A stretch of 64,000 nt of DNA, from positions 3,705,764 to 3,769,763 of the forward strand of contig NC_057010.1 in NCBI RefSeq assembly GCF_000002595.2. Direction: 5' to 3'. This document shows positions 8,753-19,267 of this stretch, piece after piece (position 1 is the stretch's first letter; every line of letters starts with the position of its first letter). Under the pieces are notes generated by a model. It was not told the origin of the DNA. It did no database searches and saw only the letters and a list, made by a program, of their open reading frames with translations. The translations under genes were made by a program, and so were the position numbers. The stretch comes from Chlamydomonas reinhardtii. Taxonomy: Eukaryota; Chlorophyta; Chlorophyceae; Chlamydomonadales; Chlamydomonadaceae.

Positions 8753-11700
8753 CTACACGCCCTGGCGCTTCATGGGCGCCGCCCCCGCCGCCGCCCCCGC
8801 CCCCGCCGCCGGCCCAGAGTTTGCCCCCGGCCCTGCCCTTGAACCCTCCGCCTCCGCCACCTCCGCCCCCGCCTCTGCTGCCGACCTGGCACGGCTGCGG
8901 CTGCGGCGGTGCATGAGCCGCACCTGCAGGTGGTGCAGCCCGTACAGCGCCAGACACAGCGGGTCCAGGTACACGCCCAGCGCCGCATACGCCGCCTCCG
9001 CCCACCGCCCCGAACGACCTCCGCCGCCTCCACCACCAGCTCCGACTCCCCCTCTCCACCCTCCCACAGCGAACGGGTCGGCGCCGGGCACGCGCGCCGC
9101 ATGCGGGTGCTGTGCCGTGTACGCGCTCGTGTGCGGCGCCGTGTGCACCGTGTACGGCTGCGGCGGCGGCTCTAGCGGTTGCAGCCGTACACCGTACGCG
9201 TGGTAGCCGCCCACCAGCGCAAACACGTCAGCCACGGCAAAGGCGCAGAAGGCCATGGCCACGACCGCCGCCGCCGGCACCGCCGCCGCGCAGTGCACTG
9301 AGCCGCCGCGACCTCCTCCCGCTCCGCCGCCTCCAACGCCACTCGCCGCAATGATGACGTCATTGGCGGCGGTGGCGCTGCTGCCGCTGCCGTGTGTCGC
9401 CGCCGCCGCCAAGATTATGCCCGCGAGCGCGATGGCGCCCCAGCCCATCAGCACGCCCCCCGCCGCACACAGCACGGCCTCGCCCACACCCATGTCGTGA
9501 CCGGTCTCCTCCGCTCCCGCCAGGTCCTCCGCCGCCGCAAGCGCCCCCTCCTCCACCCCAGACGGCAGCGCCACTGCCGCACCCGGGATCGCGACACCAC
9601 TGCTGCCACCGACCGCACTTGCCAGCCCACCGCCACCCGTGCTTCCGGTGCCACCCACGCCGCCGCCCTCGCCGCCCGCCGCCAGCTCGCGAAGCAGCTG
9701 CTGGTGGTGCAGCTGGCGGCGCTGCCGCGCCGCGGCCCGCGCGGCGGCGGCGGTGGCGGCGGCGGCGAAGCCGTCACGCAGCAGGTGGTGTGCCCGCGCG
9801 GCGACGGCGGCGGTGCCCAGCGCTGCCAGGCCGTAGGCGGTGGTGAGCAGGCAGGAGGGCAGGCGCACGGTGAGACAGCCCACAAGCAGCGCCTGGCCCG
9901 CGGTGAAGGCTGCACGGCGGCAGGCGGGAGGGAGGGAAGGAAGAGCAATGGGGAGATGGCGGCGGAGCCTTAGCGAGAGCACAGGGTAGCCCTTGGAGCC
10001 ATACTATGAACAGCATATAAACAGAAGCAGTGCCTGCGCAATCAGTAAATGCGGTCACGGAGATGGGCAACGATAAGTTTGCATCGGCGTAACAGCAGGA
10101 ACACTGCAACAGAGTCGCATGCGGGACCACTGGCGTAGGCCCACGACGACGTCTGCTGCCTGGCCGCCCCGCCCGCCGTACCTCCAAATGCGGCCCAGGC
10201 GTTGGTGGGGTGGCGCCGCCGTGTGGCCTCCGACAGCGCCAGCGCCAACAGTGTGCCCGCCGACAGCACCGCCGCCAGCGGCAGCACCCAGGGCAGCGCC
10301 AACAGCTGCCCCAGCCCCGCAATGGCATCGCTGAACAGGTCCCGCAGGTTGGCTACATCAAAATCGCCGCCGTCACGGCTGCCGCCGCCGCCGGGGTGCA
10401 CGGCAACCGGCGAGGCCAGCGCGGCGGCGCCCAGGACGGCGGCGGCGGCCAGCGACGCGGACAGCAGCAGGAAGATGTCGCGCAGGCAGCGGCGGCGAGC
10501 CTGCAGAGTGCGTGTAGGCACGCACGGTGGGCAGTTGTCAGTTGAAGTTTACCGAACGTACGGCGGGTGTGCACTGAACGCAGCAGGGGTGGGGCGGGCG
10601 GCCACGACCCCGGGCCGCAAGCTCCCCCTAGGCCCCTAGGCAAGCAGACTGTGACTATGACATTGATCCTTCCTATATATGACCCCATCAATCCGCCCTC
10701 ACTGCCCTCGCGACCCTCCCCCCTCCCCCCGCCCCCCGCCTTCGCCCCCACCTGGCTCAGCGGCGCGTCCAGCTCGGACCGCCACCGGCTCAGCGCCCCG
10801 CCGCCGTCGCCACTCTCAGCACCACCTCCGCCACCGCCGCCGCCGTACGTCCCCGTGCCGTACTGCTGCCGCAGCCCCTGCAGGTGGTGCCGCAGCAGGT
10901 GCGTGCCGGCGCCCGGCAGCGCCCCTGCCGCCCGGCCCCAGCCGCCACCTAACCCCCCGCCGCCGCCGCCAATAGGCCCTGCCGGCTCCGCCGCCTCCGC
11001 GCCCATCCCATGCAGCAGCGGCACCGCCGCATCCTCCACATACGCGCCGCCTGATGAGCCCCCGCCGCGGCCCCGCGCCGTCCCGCGCCCTTGCTGCCCG
11101 CCGAAGCCCCACGCCGGCCATGCCGGCCCTGGCGCCACCGCCGCCGCACCGCCCGGCCGCTGGTTGCGCTGCAGCTCGTCGCTGCCACGGTAGAGGTCGT
11201 GGTGGTAGTAGTAGCCGATAATCAGGCGGTCCGGACTGGGCGGCCGCGGCGCAGCCGCTCCTCCTGTCGCTGCCGCTGCTGCTGCCGCTGCCGCGGCGGG
11301 CGCTTCCAGCAGTCCGCCGGCGGCGGCGGCGGCGGCACCAAACCCATATAAGGCGGGAAGGTGTGGCGGGGGCGGTGGAAGCGCGGCTAGCGCGGAAGTT
11401 GATGAGGGGCCGGCGGGGCCGGCGCTGGGGCCTGATGAGGCGTCGCTGCTGCCGATGATCACCCCCTGAAAGGCCGGATCGTCTTCGTAGGGCGCGCGCT
11501 GCTCCGTGGGAGTGCTGCCCCGGCCGGAGGAATGCTCCTCCCCGGCTAGCGGCAGCGCCGGCGGCGCGGAGTACATGCGGCGGGGATTGCTGCCCTCATC
11601 CGGTGCAAACGGAGGTGGGGCTGCAATCCGTGCGGTTGCTGCTGCCGCCTGTGGCAGCTGGTGAGTTACTGGTGGCGCTCCTGCTCCCTGGGTCATCGGC

Positions 11701-12122
11701 ACCGGCGCCGTGTGCGCTGCTGCAGCTGGTGCTGTGCCGCGGCCGGCGGCGTAGCTGGCACTGGGCAGCCCCGCGCTAAGGTCACCAGGGCGCGGAGGCT
11801 CGGCGGGGTGTCGCTGGGCGGCCTGACTCACCTCTCGCGCAGCTGCTGCCTGCGCGGCGTCGAAAGTGGGATTTGGATTGGGGCATGGAACGTAAGCCGC
11901 AGCGGGGGCTGCAGCCGGGCTCGGCGGCGGCAGAACTTGTTGCGGCTTGGACTGGACCAGGGCCCCCGAATACAGCGCGAACGGGGAGGGCAGCTGCTGA
12001 GGCTGGTGGAGGTGCTTTTGTTCTGGTGCGGACATGCTCTGTGTGATAAGCATTCTGATCCTTCCCTGCCGTGTGAGTAGTCTGATCTTTCGGCCTGCCC
12101 CCATCTCCGCTGCGTTGCCCAT
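8753..12122 (-). CDS. Unrecognised multi-pass membrane protein with low-complexity N-terminal half
   Basis: Three exons on the minus strand: 10752-12122, 10182-10500 and 8753-9909. The junctions are in phase (CAG/GTGGGG, GGAG/GTACGG, GTGCAG/CC) and give up to 948 aa. The first 450 residues are Pro/Ala/Gly/Ser-rich with a possible globular patch (DRLIIGYYYHHDLYRGSDEL). The second half has hydrophobic, probably membrane-spanning segments: DIFLLLSASLAAAAVLGAAA, LLALPWVLPLAAVLSAGTLL, AVLCAAGGVLMGWGAIALAG and VPAAAVVAMAFCAFAVADVF. A conserved-looking C-terminal helix, YLDPLCLALYGLHHLQ, follows. A fleeting similarity to Bax-inhibitor-like C termini is too weak to use. The start is uncertain: in-frame ATGs occur at 12122, 12104 and near 12035. 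Promoter space with the divergent mannanase gene is only about 180 bp. Family and function are unknown. Confidence 0.7.
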
Positions 12123-12299
12123 TCCGGGCGCTTACCCTTCGCCGCGGCAGCGGTTTCGTTACAAAAGGCAACAAGCACTTTATTTATTCTACTGTAAAGC
12201 CCTATGCATAACCTCGTGATCAAGTATTAGTTTGTAGGCGGACCGCCGCTACCCGGGAAAGAGCTCGGGGGGTGCAAGGCGCGCGCGCTCTTTTGCGCT
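12123..12299. promoter_or_regulatory. Compact divergent promoter between the membrane-protein and mannanase genes
   Basis: The two start codons lie about 180 bp apart on opposite strands, so both 5' UTRs and core promoters must share this stretch. It is less GC-rich in its middle (around 12170-12230) than either flank. No named binding site is claimed. Confidence 0.5.
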
Positions 12300-15198
12300 A
12301 TGTCGCCGCTATACCATACACCAGGCCGAGGAGGACAACAGCATGGCCACTGTGACGACAGTCCCATCGAGAGCGAGGAAGACTGCGACTCGGAGCACTC
12401 GAAGGGAGCCGGTCAACGCCACGGCCGCAGCTCGCCGACTTGCCGACAGCCGCAGCGCAACAGCCAGCGCCGCTTGTGCTTGCGCCTGGTGGTTGCGACT
12501 GCGGCCAGGCTTCTGCTGCTATTCACGGCCGGGCAGTTGACTGGCACCGTGCGCGCCGGCCTCGCGCCGGACAGCAGCAGCACCAACACCAAGCTGAATT
12601 TCATTCGCGCCTTGGGGACAAAATTCCTGGACGGCGACAAGAACTTCTTCTTCCAGGGTGGGTTGGGCGAGGGGTCTTTGGGGTTGCCGGGATTGTCGTG
12701 GGCGTGGCAGGTGGCGCGGCAAGGGACAGCGTGGTGGTGGGGGTTCGGAAGTGCGGGTGTTTGGTCAGGGCCGGGGCAACGGACTGCGATGGCGATGTGG
12801 GTCGGGCTCCTGGATAGGTGTGCGGCGCACACTCGTGCCGGGCGACGCGGTTGCTCTCCGACCCACATCGCTGCGACGCTGCCACACTGTCATCACAAGG
12901 CCCCGGCTTCTGGCTTATCACCACCACCACCACCCATGCTTCCCGCTGCCGCCCCCGGCTCTTGCATTACACCAGGCACCAACCAGTACTGGCTGGGGCC
13001 GCCCAGCCAGGGGGTCCTGACGGAGGTGGAGATTGAGGGCGTCATCCACGACCATGCAAAGGCTGGACTGCGGGTAATCAGGTGCGCTCCCGGTACGCGC
13101 TGCAGACTGGTACTTGGTCCGGCTAGCATGGCTACGGATCATGCAACACGACCAGCACAGGTGGGGGCATGAAGCCCTGGCCTTTGCCCTCCCGCCTGGG
13201 CCCCGCGCCGCTCGTTGCAGCTCTCTCCCGTTCCTTCGCGCCCATGCCGTTCACGCGCGCAGGCTGTGGGGCTTCGGCCACGGCTGGGTGGACATGACCA
13301 CGGACGCAACAGGCGCCTGGAAGCTCCAGGACGGGTGAGCGTGCACAGCCCAGAGGGCAGGGCCAGCGGCGTGCGTGCCGCGGGGGGCTACAGTATCGGT
13401 GTGTCCCGGATGCTTCGGATGGGGTTTGGCTAGCCGCAGCGCTAAGATGGATTGCTGGTCAATGCCATGTAGCTATGCCGTAAAATGTGCTTTGTGTTTC
13501 GCCTGAGCCTGCGCTAGCCACTGACGTGCCCCATGGCCTGCCTGCTCACCTCGCGCTTCCACGGCGAGCGTTACCAACGCCAGCGCCTTAGCGCATGTGG
13601 TTCTATATCATTCACTGCTGCACATGTATACAAATTGAATGCCTGCGACCTCAGTGGGGCTTCCGGAAGTGCGGTTGGTATTGTCGAGGTTTTGGGTTTG
13701 GCGCGAGCCCGCAGGCTAAGTCGAATACTGTAATGGAGTTTCTACTTAGTAATTTAAGTTTAGGCCTTCTAGTGGGACTCCACGCACCGCCTGTGCAGCT
13801 CCTTCCGCCGGCTGGACGTGGTCATCGCCAACGCGAAGAAGTACGGCGTGCGGGTCATTTTCCCCTTTGTCAACTTTGAGCCCGACCTCACAGGTGAGTG
13901 CGCGACACTCGTGGTGTGTGTGGGTGTGCGGGGCGCTGTGACTCAAGCGGGGGGGGGCGTGCCATGTGCCTTACCGCGCGCCACGGTGCCATCCCGCTGC
14001 ATGCAGTCCCCGCTGCAGTCATGTGTGTGTCGGGACTGTCGGCGTATCGCATGTCGTCAGCCTTCCGGACCCCAGCGGTACTTCCGGCCGCTCTCTCATA
14101 CCACCGTGTTGCCTGATGTTGCCTTTCGCCCCGCAGGCATGCAGTTCTATGTGGACAACTCGCTAGGCACCGGCTGGGCCCGGGAGTACTTCTACGCCTC
14201 CTCACAGGTAGGTATGCGTGCTGCCATGGGTGTGACGGGCCAGGCCAAGGGGCCCCAGGCGCGCGGCGGGCAAGTGCTGTGATAGGTGGTGGTTCCGAGG
14301 GGCACGTGCCGTGGGGGTTAGCTCTGGGTGCTGGTACGGCACCGCGGGTTTCAGGGACTCAAGCCGCGGCACATGCCCCCGCCCTGGGCACCGTAGCACC
14401 CGGCATGGCCTGACCCTGGCGCGCAGGTGTGGGCCCACTACGTCTCTTTCGTCACGAGCGTGATCAACCACTGGAACCCCATAACCGGCATGTACTACAA
14501 GTGAGTGCGAGCTGTCAGCTGCCGCCGGTTGGTTGCCGGTTGCTGCCGCGACTCACCTCCCTGAGGCTCAACGCTGCATCGTGGGTCAGTCTCACACCAC
14601 ATGCACACACGCCTACGCGTATCCGAGCGCGCACTCGTTCTGTTTCCCCCATAACACAAGCAATCCAGGGTTCCCTGAAGCACTCAGACGCACGCCCACA
14701 CGCTCGTGCACACAGCTCTTAGCGAGTCAATTCATTTCGTTTCCAACGCACGCCCCTGCCCCCACCCCACCCCCTGCAGGGACGATCCCACCATCCTGGC
14801 CTGGGAGCTGGCCAACGAGCCGCACACCACCGACCTGTTCGAGCTCAGCCCCAAGGCGCCCACGCAGTTCGGCGACCAGGGCGTCACCATCGGCCGCGGG
14901 CAGCTCGTGGGGCGGCTGGTGGGTGCTGGGCTAGTGGGTGGCAGGGGCGGCGTATGCACGAACGCATTTGCATACCGCCTGTGTCTGCATACCGAGCACT
15001 TTGATTGGGCCCGGCAGGTTCAGCAGTTTTTCGCTAGAGTTTCAGGCTCCTAGCTATTAAATTCCTCCATCTGTGTCACCCTGCCAGGTAAACCAGTGGC
15101 TGTGCCGCGCCGCCACGCTGCTCAAGTCGCTGGACCCCAACCACATGGTCACCACCGGGGAGGAGGGCTACCGCACCAACGGCCCCTACCTGGTGAGC

Positions 15199-15278
<80 letters not shown>

Positions 15279-15954
15279 CATCTGTCTAGTTAGGCTGTGC
15301 GTGTACGGGTTTTGGGCTTGGCGCTGGCCGTGTGGTGCTGGCAGTGTGCGGCCAAGCCGGCCTGATGCAGTATGTGCTGTGCGCGTTCCGAGACCCGCGT
15401 ATGGGCTGGCGCGGCTGCTGTGACGCGTCTAATCCCGCTGCGCCCCGGCCGCGCAGTCCACGGCACCGGAGCACAACTGGCTGAACAACGGCATGAAGGG
15501 CGTGGACTTCGACCAGAACATCAAGTGTCCGGATGTGGACTACATGACCTTGCATGTGTACGTTGTTGGGCCATGTCCATGGGTCAAGGGCAATTGATGC
15601 ATGCTTGCAGTCAACTAGCTCAAGCAGTGTTGTATGTGTTGTATTTGGGGAGCCCTATGAGGCTATTACCCCATTCATCCACGGGTCCCTCACGGGTCCC
15701 TACACACTGACTCGCCGGTCGCAGGTATCCTGACAACTGGAACGTGCCCTTCTGGCAGTACCAGGTGCGCTGGGTAGAGCGAGGGCACATGTAAGGCATG
15801 TGTGGGCTAGAGGTCACCACACACCTGACATGTAGCGTGTGCTCCTGCAAACCCTCACCTCCCCCGCAGTTCGTAATTGACAACTTTATCACGGTGAGTG
15901 CCGTATTGTGTTGAGCCAAGCAGGCATCCATGAGCCAACACACACACACTCAAA

Positions 15955-16029
<75 letters not shown>

Positions 16030-16729
16030 GCTCCAGCGTCGTCTGGGCGCAATTTCTTTGCCTTCTTAAACACACACACGCGCGCGCACAGGACCGCACC
16101 AAGCTGGCGCACGCCTACAACAAGCCGGTGGTCATGGAGGTGCGGATGGAGTTGCCCCTCTTGCTCTCCTCCACCTCGCTTCCATCTGCCTTGTGCACTT
16201 CCTCTCAGTGTGCAGACAGCAGCGCGAGTGGGGCCGCCATCAATGGCCTGCTCATCCGTTCAGTACTGTGTTGCGTGTGTCCATGCACAATCATGCCTCG
16301 CCCCACCCCTACCACCCCATTGCCACATTCGCAGGAGTACGGCTGCTGCAAGGCGGCTGACTACGCCGGCAAGCGCGGGCAGGTGTTCGCGGCCTTCCAC
16401 GACGCGGCGGACGCGCTGGGCATGGCGGGCACCATCGTGTGGCAGGTGGTGCCGTGGTCGGGGCTGAAGCGAGACGGGTGAGTGTAGTGAGTTGGGTGCG
16501 GCGGGGTGTTAAAGGCCGCAGCCTGCTGGCACACTGGGGCGGGTCGTCGTTGGTACAGGCTGGGGCCCGTCTGGGTTTGCTAGCGGAGCGGCGGGCCGAT
16601 AGATGCATGGCGAACAATGACCGCCCCCCCACCACACGCACACGGCCCTACAGGCATTACGACTTCACCTACGACGAGGACGGCGGCTGGCAGGTCAAGG
16701 ACATGGCTAAGCGCATGAACGCCAAGTGA
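12300..16729 (+). CDS. Mannan endo-1,4-beta-mannosidase, glycoside hydrolase family 5
   Basis: Hydrolyses internal beta-1,4-mannosidic bonds. Fourteen exons: 12300-12657, 12976-13081, 13263-13334, 13799-13893, 14137-14207, 14427-14500, 14780-14906, 15088-15192, 15457-15557, 15725-15764, 15870-15893, 16092-16139, 16335-16477 and 16654-16729. Phases agree and give 479 aa. Exon 7 may instead end at 14918, adding four residues. Landmarks in GH5_7 order: GTNQYWL, LWGFGHGW, WELANEP with Glu272 as acid/base, TGEEGY, DYMTLHVYPDNW, and MEEYG with Glu408 as nucleophile. Residues 55-85 contain a hydrophobic segment (LVVATAARLLLLFTAGQL) after a charged N terminus, which fits a signal anchor or late signal peptide, so the enzyme is probably secretory. 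TGTAA at 16782-16786 lies about 55 nt past the stop. The exon 3-4 junction is the least certain and a microexon could be hidden there. Confidence 0.9.
15199..15278 (+). repeat. (GT)n microsatellite, about 39 copies
   Basis: A perfect dinucleotide tract that begins a few bases after the exon 8 donor of the mannanase gene. One of several CA/GT tracts that sit next to splice sites in this window. Confidence 0.95.
15937..16025 (+). repeat. (CA)n microsatellite, interrupted
   Basis: CA tract with a TATA interruption in the middle, in mannanase intron 11. Confidence 0.9.
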
Positions 16730-17531
16730 AATGTTGCAGCTCCTGGTGATTGTATGAGCACAACAAAACTGTAGCCGTGTGTGTAATGGTGGTGGGCTGG
16801 TGGTGAGTGCAAGCGGTGCTGCATAGCTGCCTGCGTGTGCGCTTGCCCGTGCGTTTATGTGTGGGTGTGAGTCTGAGAACCTGCAGGCAGTGACAAGCTT
16901 TGTCGTGCTTGAGGCAAGCGCGTGACCCTTTATCCCTTGATGCCTGCAAGCTGCCATGGTGCGTGCGCATTGCAGCACCTTGCTATTGTATGCATCTGCG
17001 TGCGCACACCCGTACATATGGGTGCAGCCCGATGACTTCACGTGCAGCGTACGATTGCATGCCACCGCATATGCGTGCCACAACAAGAGCGATTTTGGAG
17101 CTGAGTCACGGTCATGGTCTATGTATCATAGCGTGTGTGATCCAACTGACGAGACGTGCCACCGTGACCTTTCACAAGGCCAGATAACTTCGGTGTCTAT
17201 GAATGACATTCATGGGTGCAATAATGGCACCCCGATTGCACGTGATGAACTTGCACGGGTGCATGCCGCAGCTCAAGTCTTCGTCGTGTGAGCAACAGGC
17301 CATGTAATTGTGTCACATTCTTACCCTAAGTTGCCCCCGGTCAGTATGCTCCTGGCATAACATGTCTATCGTGCCTTGCCAGCCAGGCTCACGCCCTGTC
17401 CCTGGAGCTGGCACCGCCTCCCATCAGCACAATTGAAGCCCGCGGACCTACATCCGCACCAGCCTGCCGCCATCCTACCTAGCAACCTGCCTAACATCAA
17501 TCCGCCACGACAACTACGCCAGCCGCGCGGC
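16730..17531. other. Convergent 3' region between the mannanase and uS17m genes
   Basis: Contains the short mannanase 3' UTR (TGTAA at 16782-16786) and the uS17m 3' UTR on the other strand. An open frame at 16956-17291 (+) has a normal, non-repetitive composition (for example CDPTDETCHRDLSQGQ) but no recognised similarity and no splice context. It is noted, not called. Confidence 0.4.
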
Positions 17532-18701
17532 TCACTGCTTGTCCTGCTGTGCCTTCGCATCACCCGGGCCCTCTGCCGCCCCCGCCGCCGCCGCCGCCGC
17601 CTTGCCCCGTACGCTGCCCGTCCCGCCCGGCCCCGAGTTGGCCACTGCCAGCACCGCCCCGCTTAGTGGCACGCCCGGCCCAACCTCCTTCTCGTACAGC
17701 TCCCGCAGCGCCGCCAGCCGCGCCGCCGACGCATCCAGCCGCCGCGCCGCCTCCGCAACCCAGGGGTCTGAGCGACCTCCCGCGCTTGACGTGGCTACGC
17801 CGGAGGCGGCAAAGCCCGCCCCTTCTAGTTGCGCCGCTTGCCCCTCGCCCGCTGCTGCTGCCCCTGCCCGTGTCCCTGTCGACGCGGCCGCGGCGGCGCG
17901 CGCCGCATCACGTGTGGCCACCAGCGCCGCCGCCGCCGCCGGGTCGTACACGTGCGCTTTCCGCAGCGTGTCTACCACTGAGTACGACACCTCGCGAGAA
18001 AACTTCCTGCAGACGGGAGATGCGGACGGGAGGTGCAGGCCAACGTGGGTTGCGGGCGTATGATGAGTTTGGGCAGTGCTGTAGGGGTTGGCCGCGGGCC
18101 CAGAGTTCTGCTTAGTAAATTGTTGGGCGCCGCGCTCACCGGGACTTGCGTATCCGCACGATGTCGCCAATGACGCTCGCTTGTGATTCATCTCGTGCCT
18201 GCAGCCGAGATCAAGAGACAAAGACGCAGGTCAGTGTCCGGAGCCATGGCGCCTGCGGCAACTGCGAGATACTGCTCCGACGTCTAACGTACGGGCGCCC
18301 GGTCGGGCGGCCGTACGCCACCGTGCAAGCGCCACTGGCGCTCTCACCATTGCGCCCTCGTGTTGAACTCCTTTCAGAAACTAGCAGCAATGCCTGCTGT
18401 ACGTCCTTGCTGGCAACGCAGGGCACATCCCTCGGCACGCGCACCTTGTGCCGCGCAACGCGCTTTTGGTACACTTTGTACTTGGGTACCCACACCACGT
18501 AGCTCACAGCCACCACCACCGTCTTTTGCATACGGTTGGACACCACCTGTTGCCGGGGTGCGCGGGGGGGGGGGCACGCTAGCGTCAGAAGCGTTCGTGG
18601 CGGTGGCGACTGCAAGTGACGGGCTCTGGGGGCCAAGATTGCAGGCTGATGGTAGCCGGAGCCCGGTCGCCTACCCGGCCGATGAACTCCATGCCACCCA
18701 T
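17532..18701 (-). CDS. MRPS17: Mitochondrial small-subunit ribosomal protein uS17m with a long Ala-rich C-terminal extension
   Basis: Binds 16S-like rRNA in the mitochondrial small subunit. Four exons on the minus strand: 18675-18701 (nine codons, MGGMEFIGR), 18445-18546, 18140-18198 and 17532-18006. Phases agree and give 220 aa. The uS17 core is clear: GRVVSNRMQKTVVVAV, then YKVYQKRVARHKARDE, then IGDIVRIRKSRKFSREVSYS, then VVDTLRKAHVYDP. The last matches the plant/algal mitochondrial form (KARIY-type ending) better than the plastid one. After about residue 80 the protein continues for about 140 residues rich in Ala, Gly and Ser, with a helical EAARRLDASAARLAALRELY segment. uS17 proteins are usually 80-130 aa. 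Expansion of mitoribosomal proteins is known in Chlamydomonas. The start was chosen because GR plus VVSN rebuilds the conserved N terminus. The gene is divergent from the MFS transporter. Confidence 0.88.
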
Positions 18702-19267
18702 GGCTGCTTTGTTATGCTATCTACCACGGCCGCGGAAGGCAATCGTGCAAAGCCGGTCCAAATTACTGGTTTCACTGATTGCCGGCTCAAATGTCGTTGA
18801 TCCTGTGTGATATAGCTCGATGTTTCAATGATGCGTCTAATGAGTTCAGCAGCGGCTCATTCATGAGTGTGTGCAGTAAACTGCGTCATTACTGTGTCGC
18901 TATCCAGTTGCAGTAACGATATGAAAGAAATGTAAATAGAGCTATTTTGCTATGATACCAGCGGTGTATGAAAGCCAACATTGTGGCATGCCTCATTCCA
19001 TCTGGCAACGAGAAGACGGAGCGCAAACGGTTACAGACATCCATAACTCGCCTACATCTACAACGAGTATCAACCTGGTACCCGTGAATAGCTTACAGTA
19101 TTCACTCTGGCTACACAACGTTGCCCCGCTCGACAAGCCGTTGGACACAAGCTTCCTTGCAGAGCATATTGATACCCGCTTCCGCTTGATGGCGCCATAT
19201 GGGTGTTGCAATTTGCAAGCATCGTGCGCCTAGTACTAGAGTGTAGTGGAAGCGGAATTGGACTCGC
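18702..19267. promoter_or_regulatory. Divergent promoter region between the uS17m and MFS transporter genes
   Basis: 566 bp between the two start codons. The part from about 18810 to 19230 is clearly lower in GC than the rest of the window. No coding potential beyond random ORFs, and no named motif recognised. Confidence 0.45.

Noticed and set aside
8753-9100. Possible Bax-inhibitor/Lifeguard similarity in the C terminus of the membrane protein
   Set aside because: Only a single helix-like word looks similar. The number and order of helices and the key residues do not match.
15199-15278. Tandem repeats considered as CRISPR-like or telomeric arrays (here and at 4965, 21180 and 62831)
   Set aside because: They are simple micro- and minisatellites without spacers. 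None has the algal telomere unit TTTTAGGG, and the genome is a eukaryotic nucleus.
16956-17291. 112-codon open frame downstream of the mannanase gene
   Set aside because: Composition looks protein-like, but there is no splice or polyadenylation context, no recognised similarity, and it lies in a convergent 3' region.
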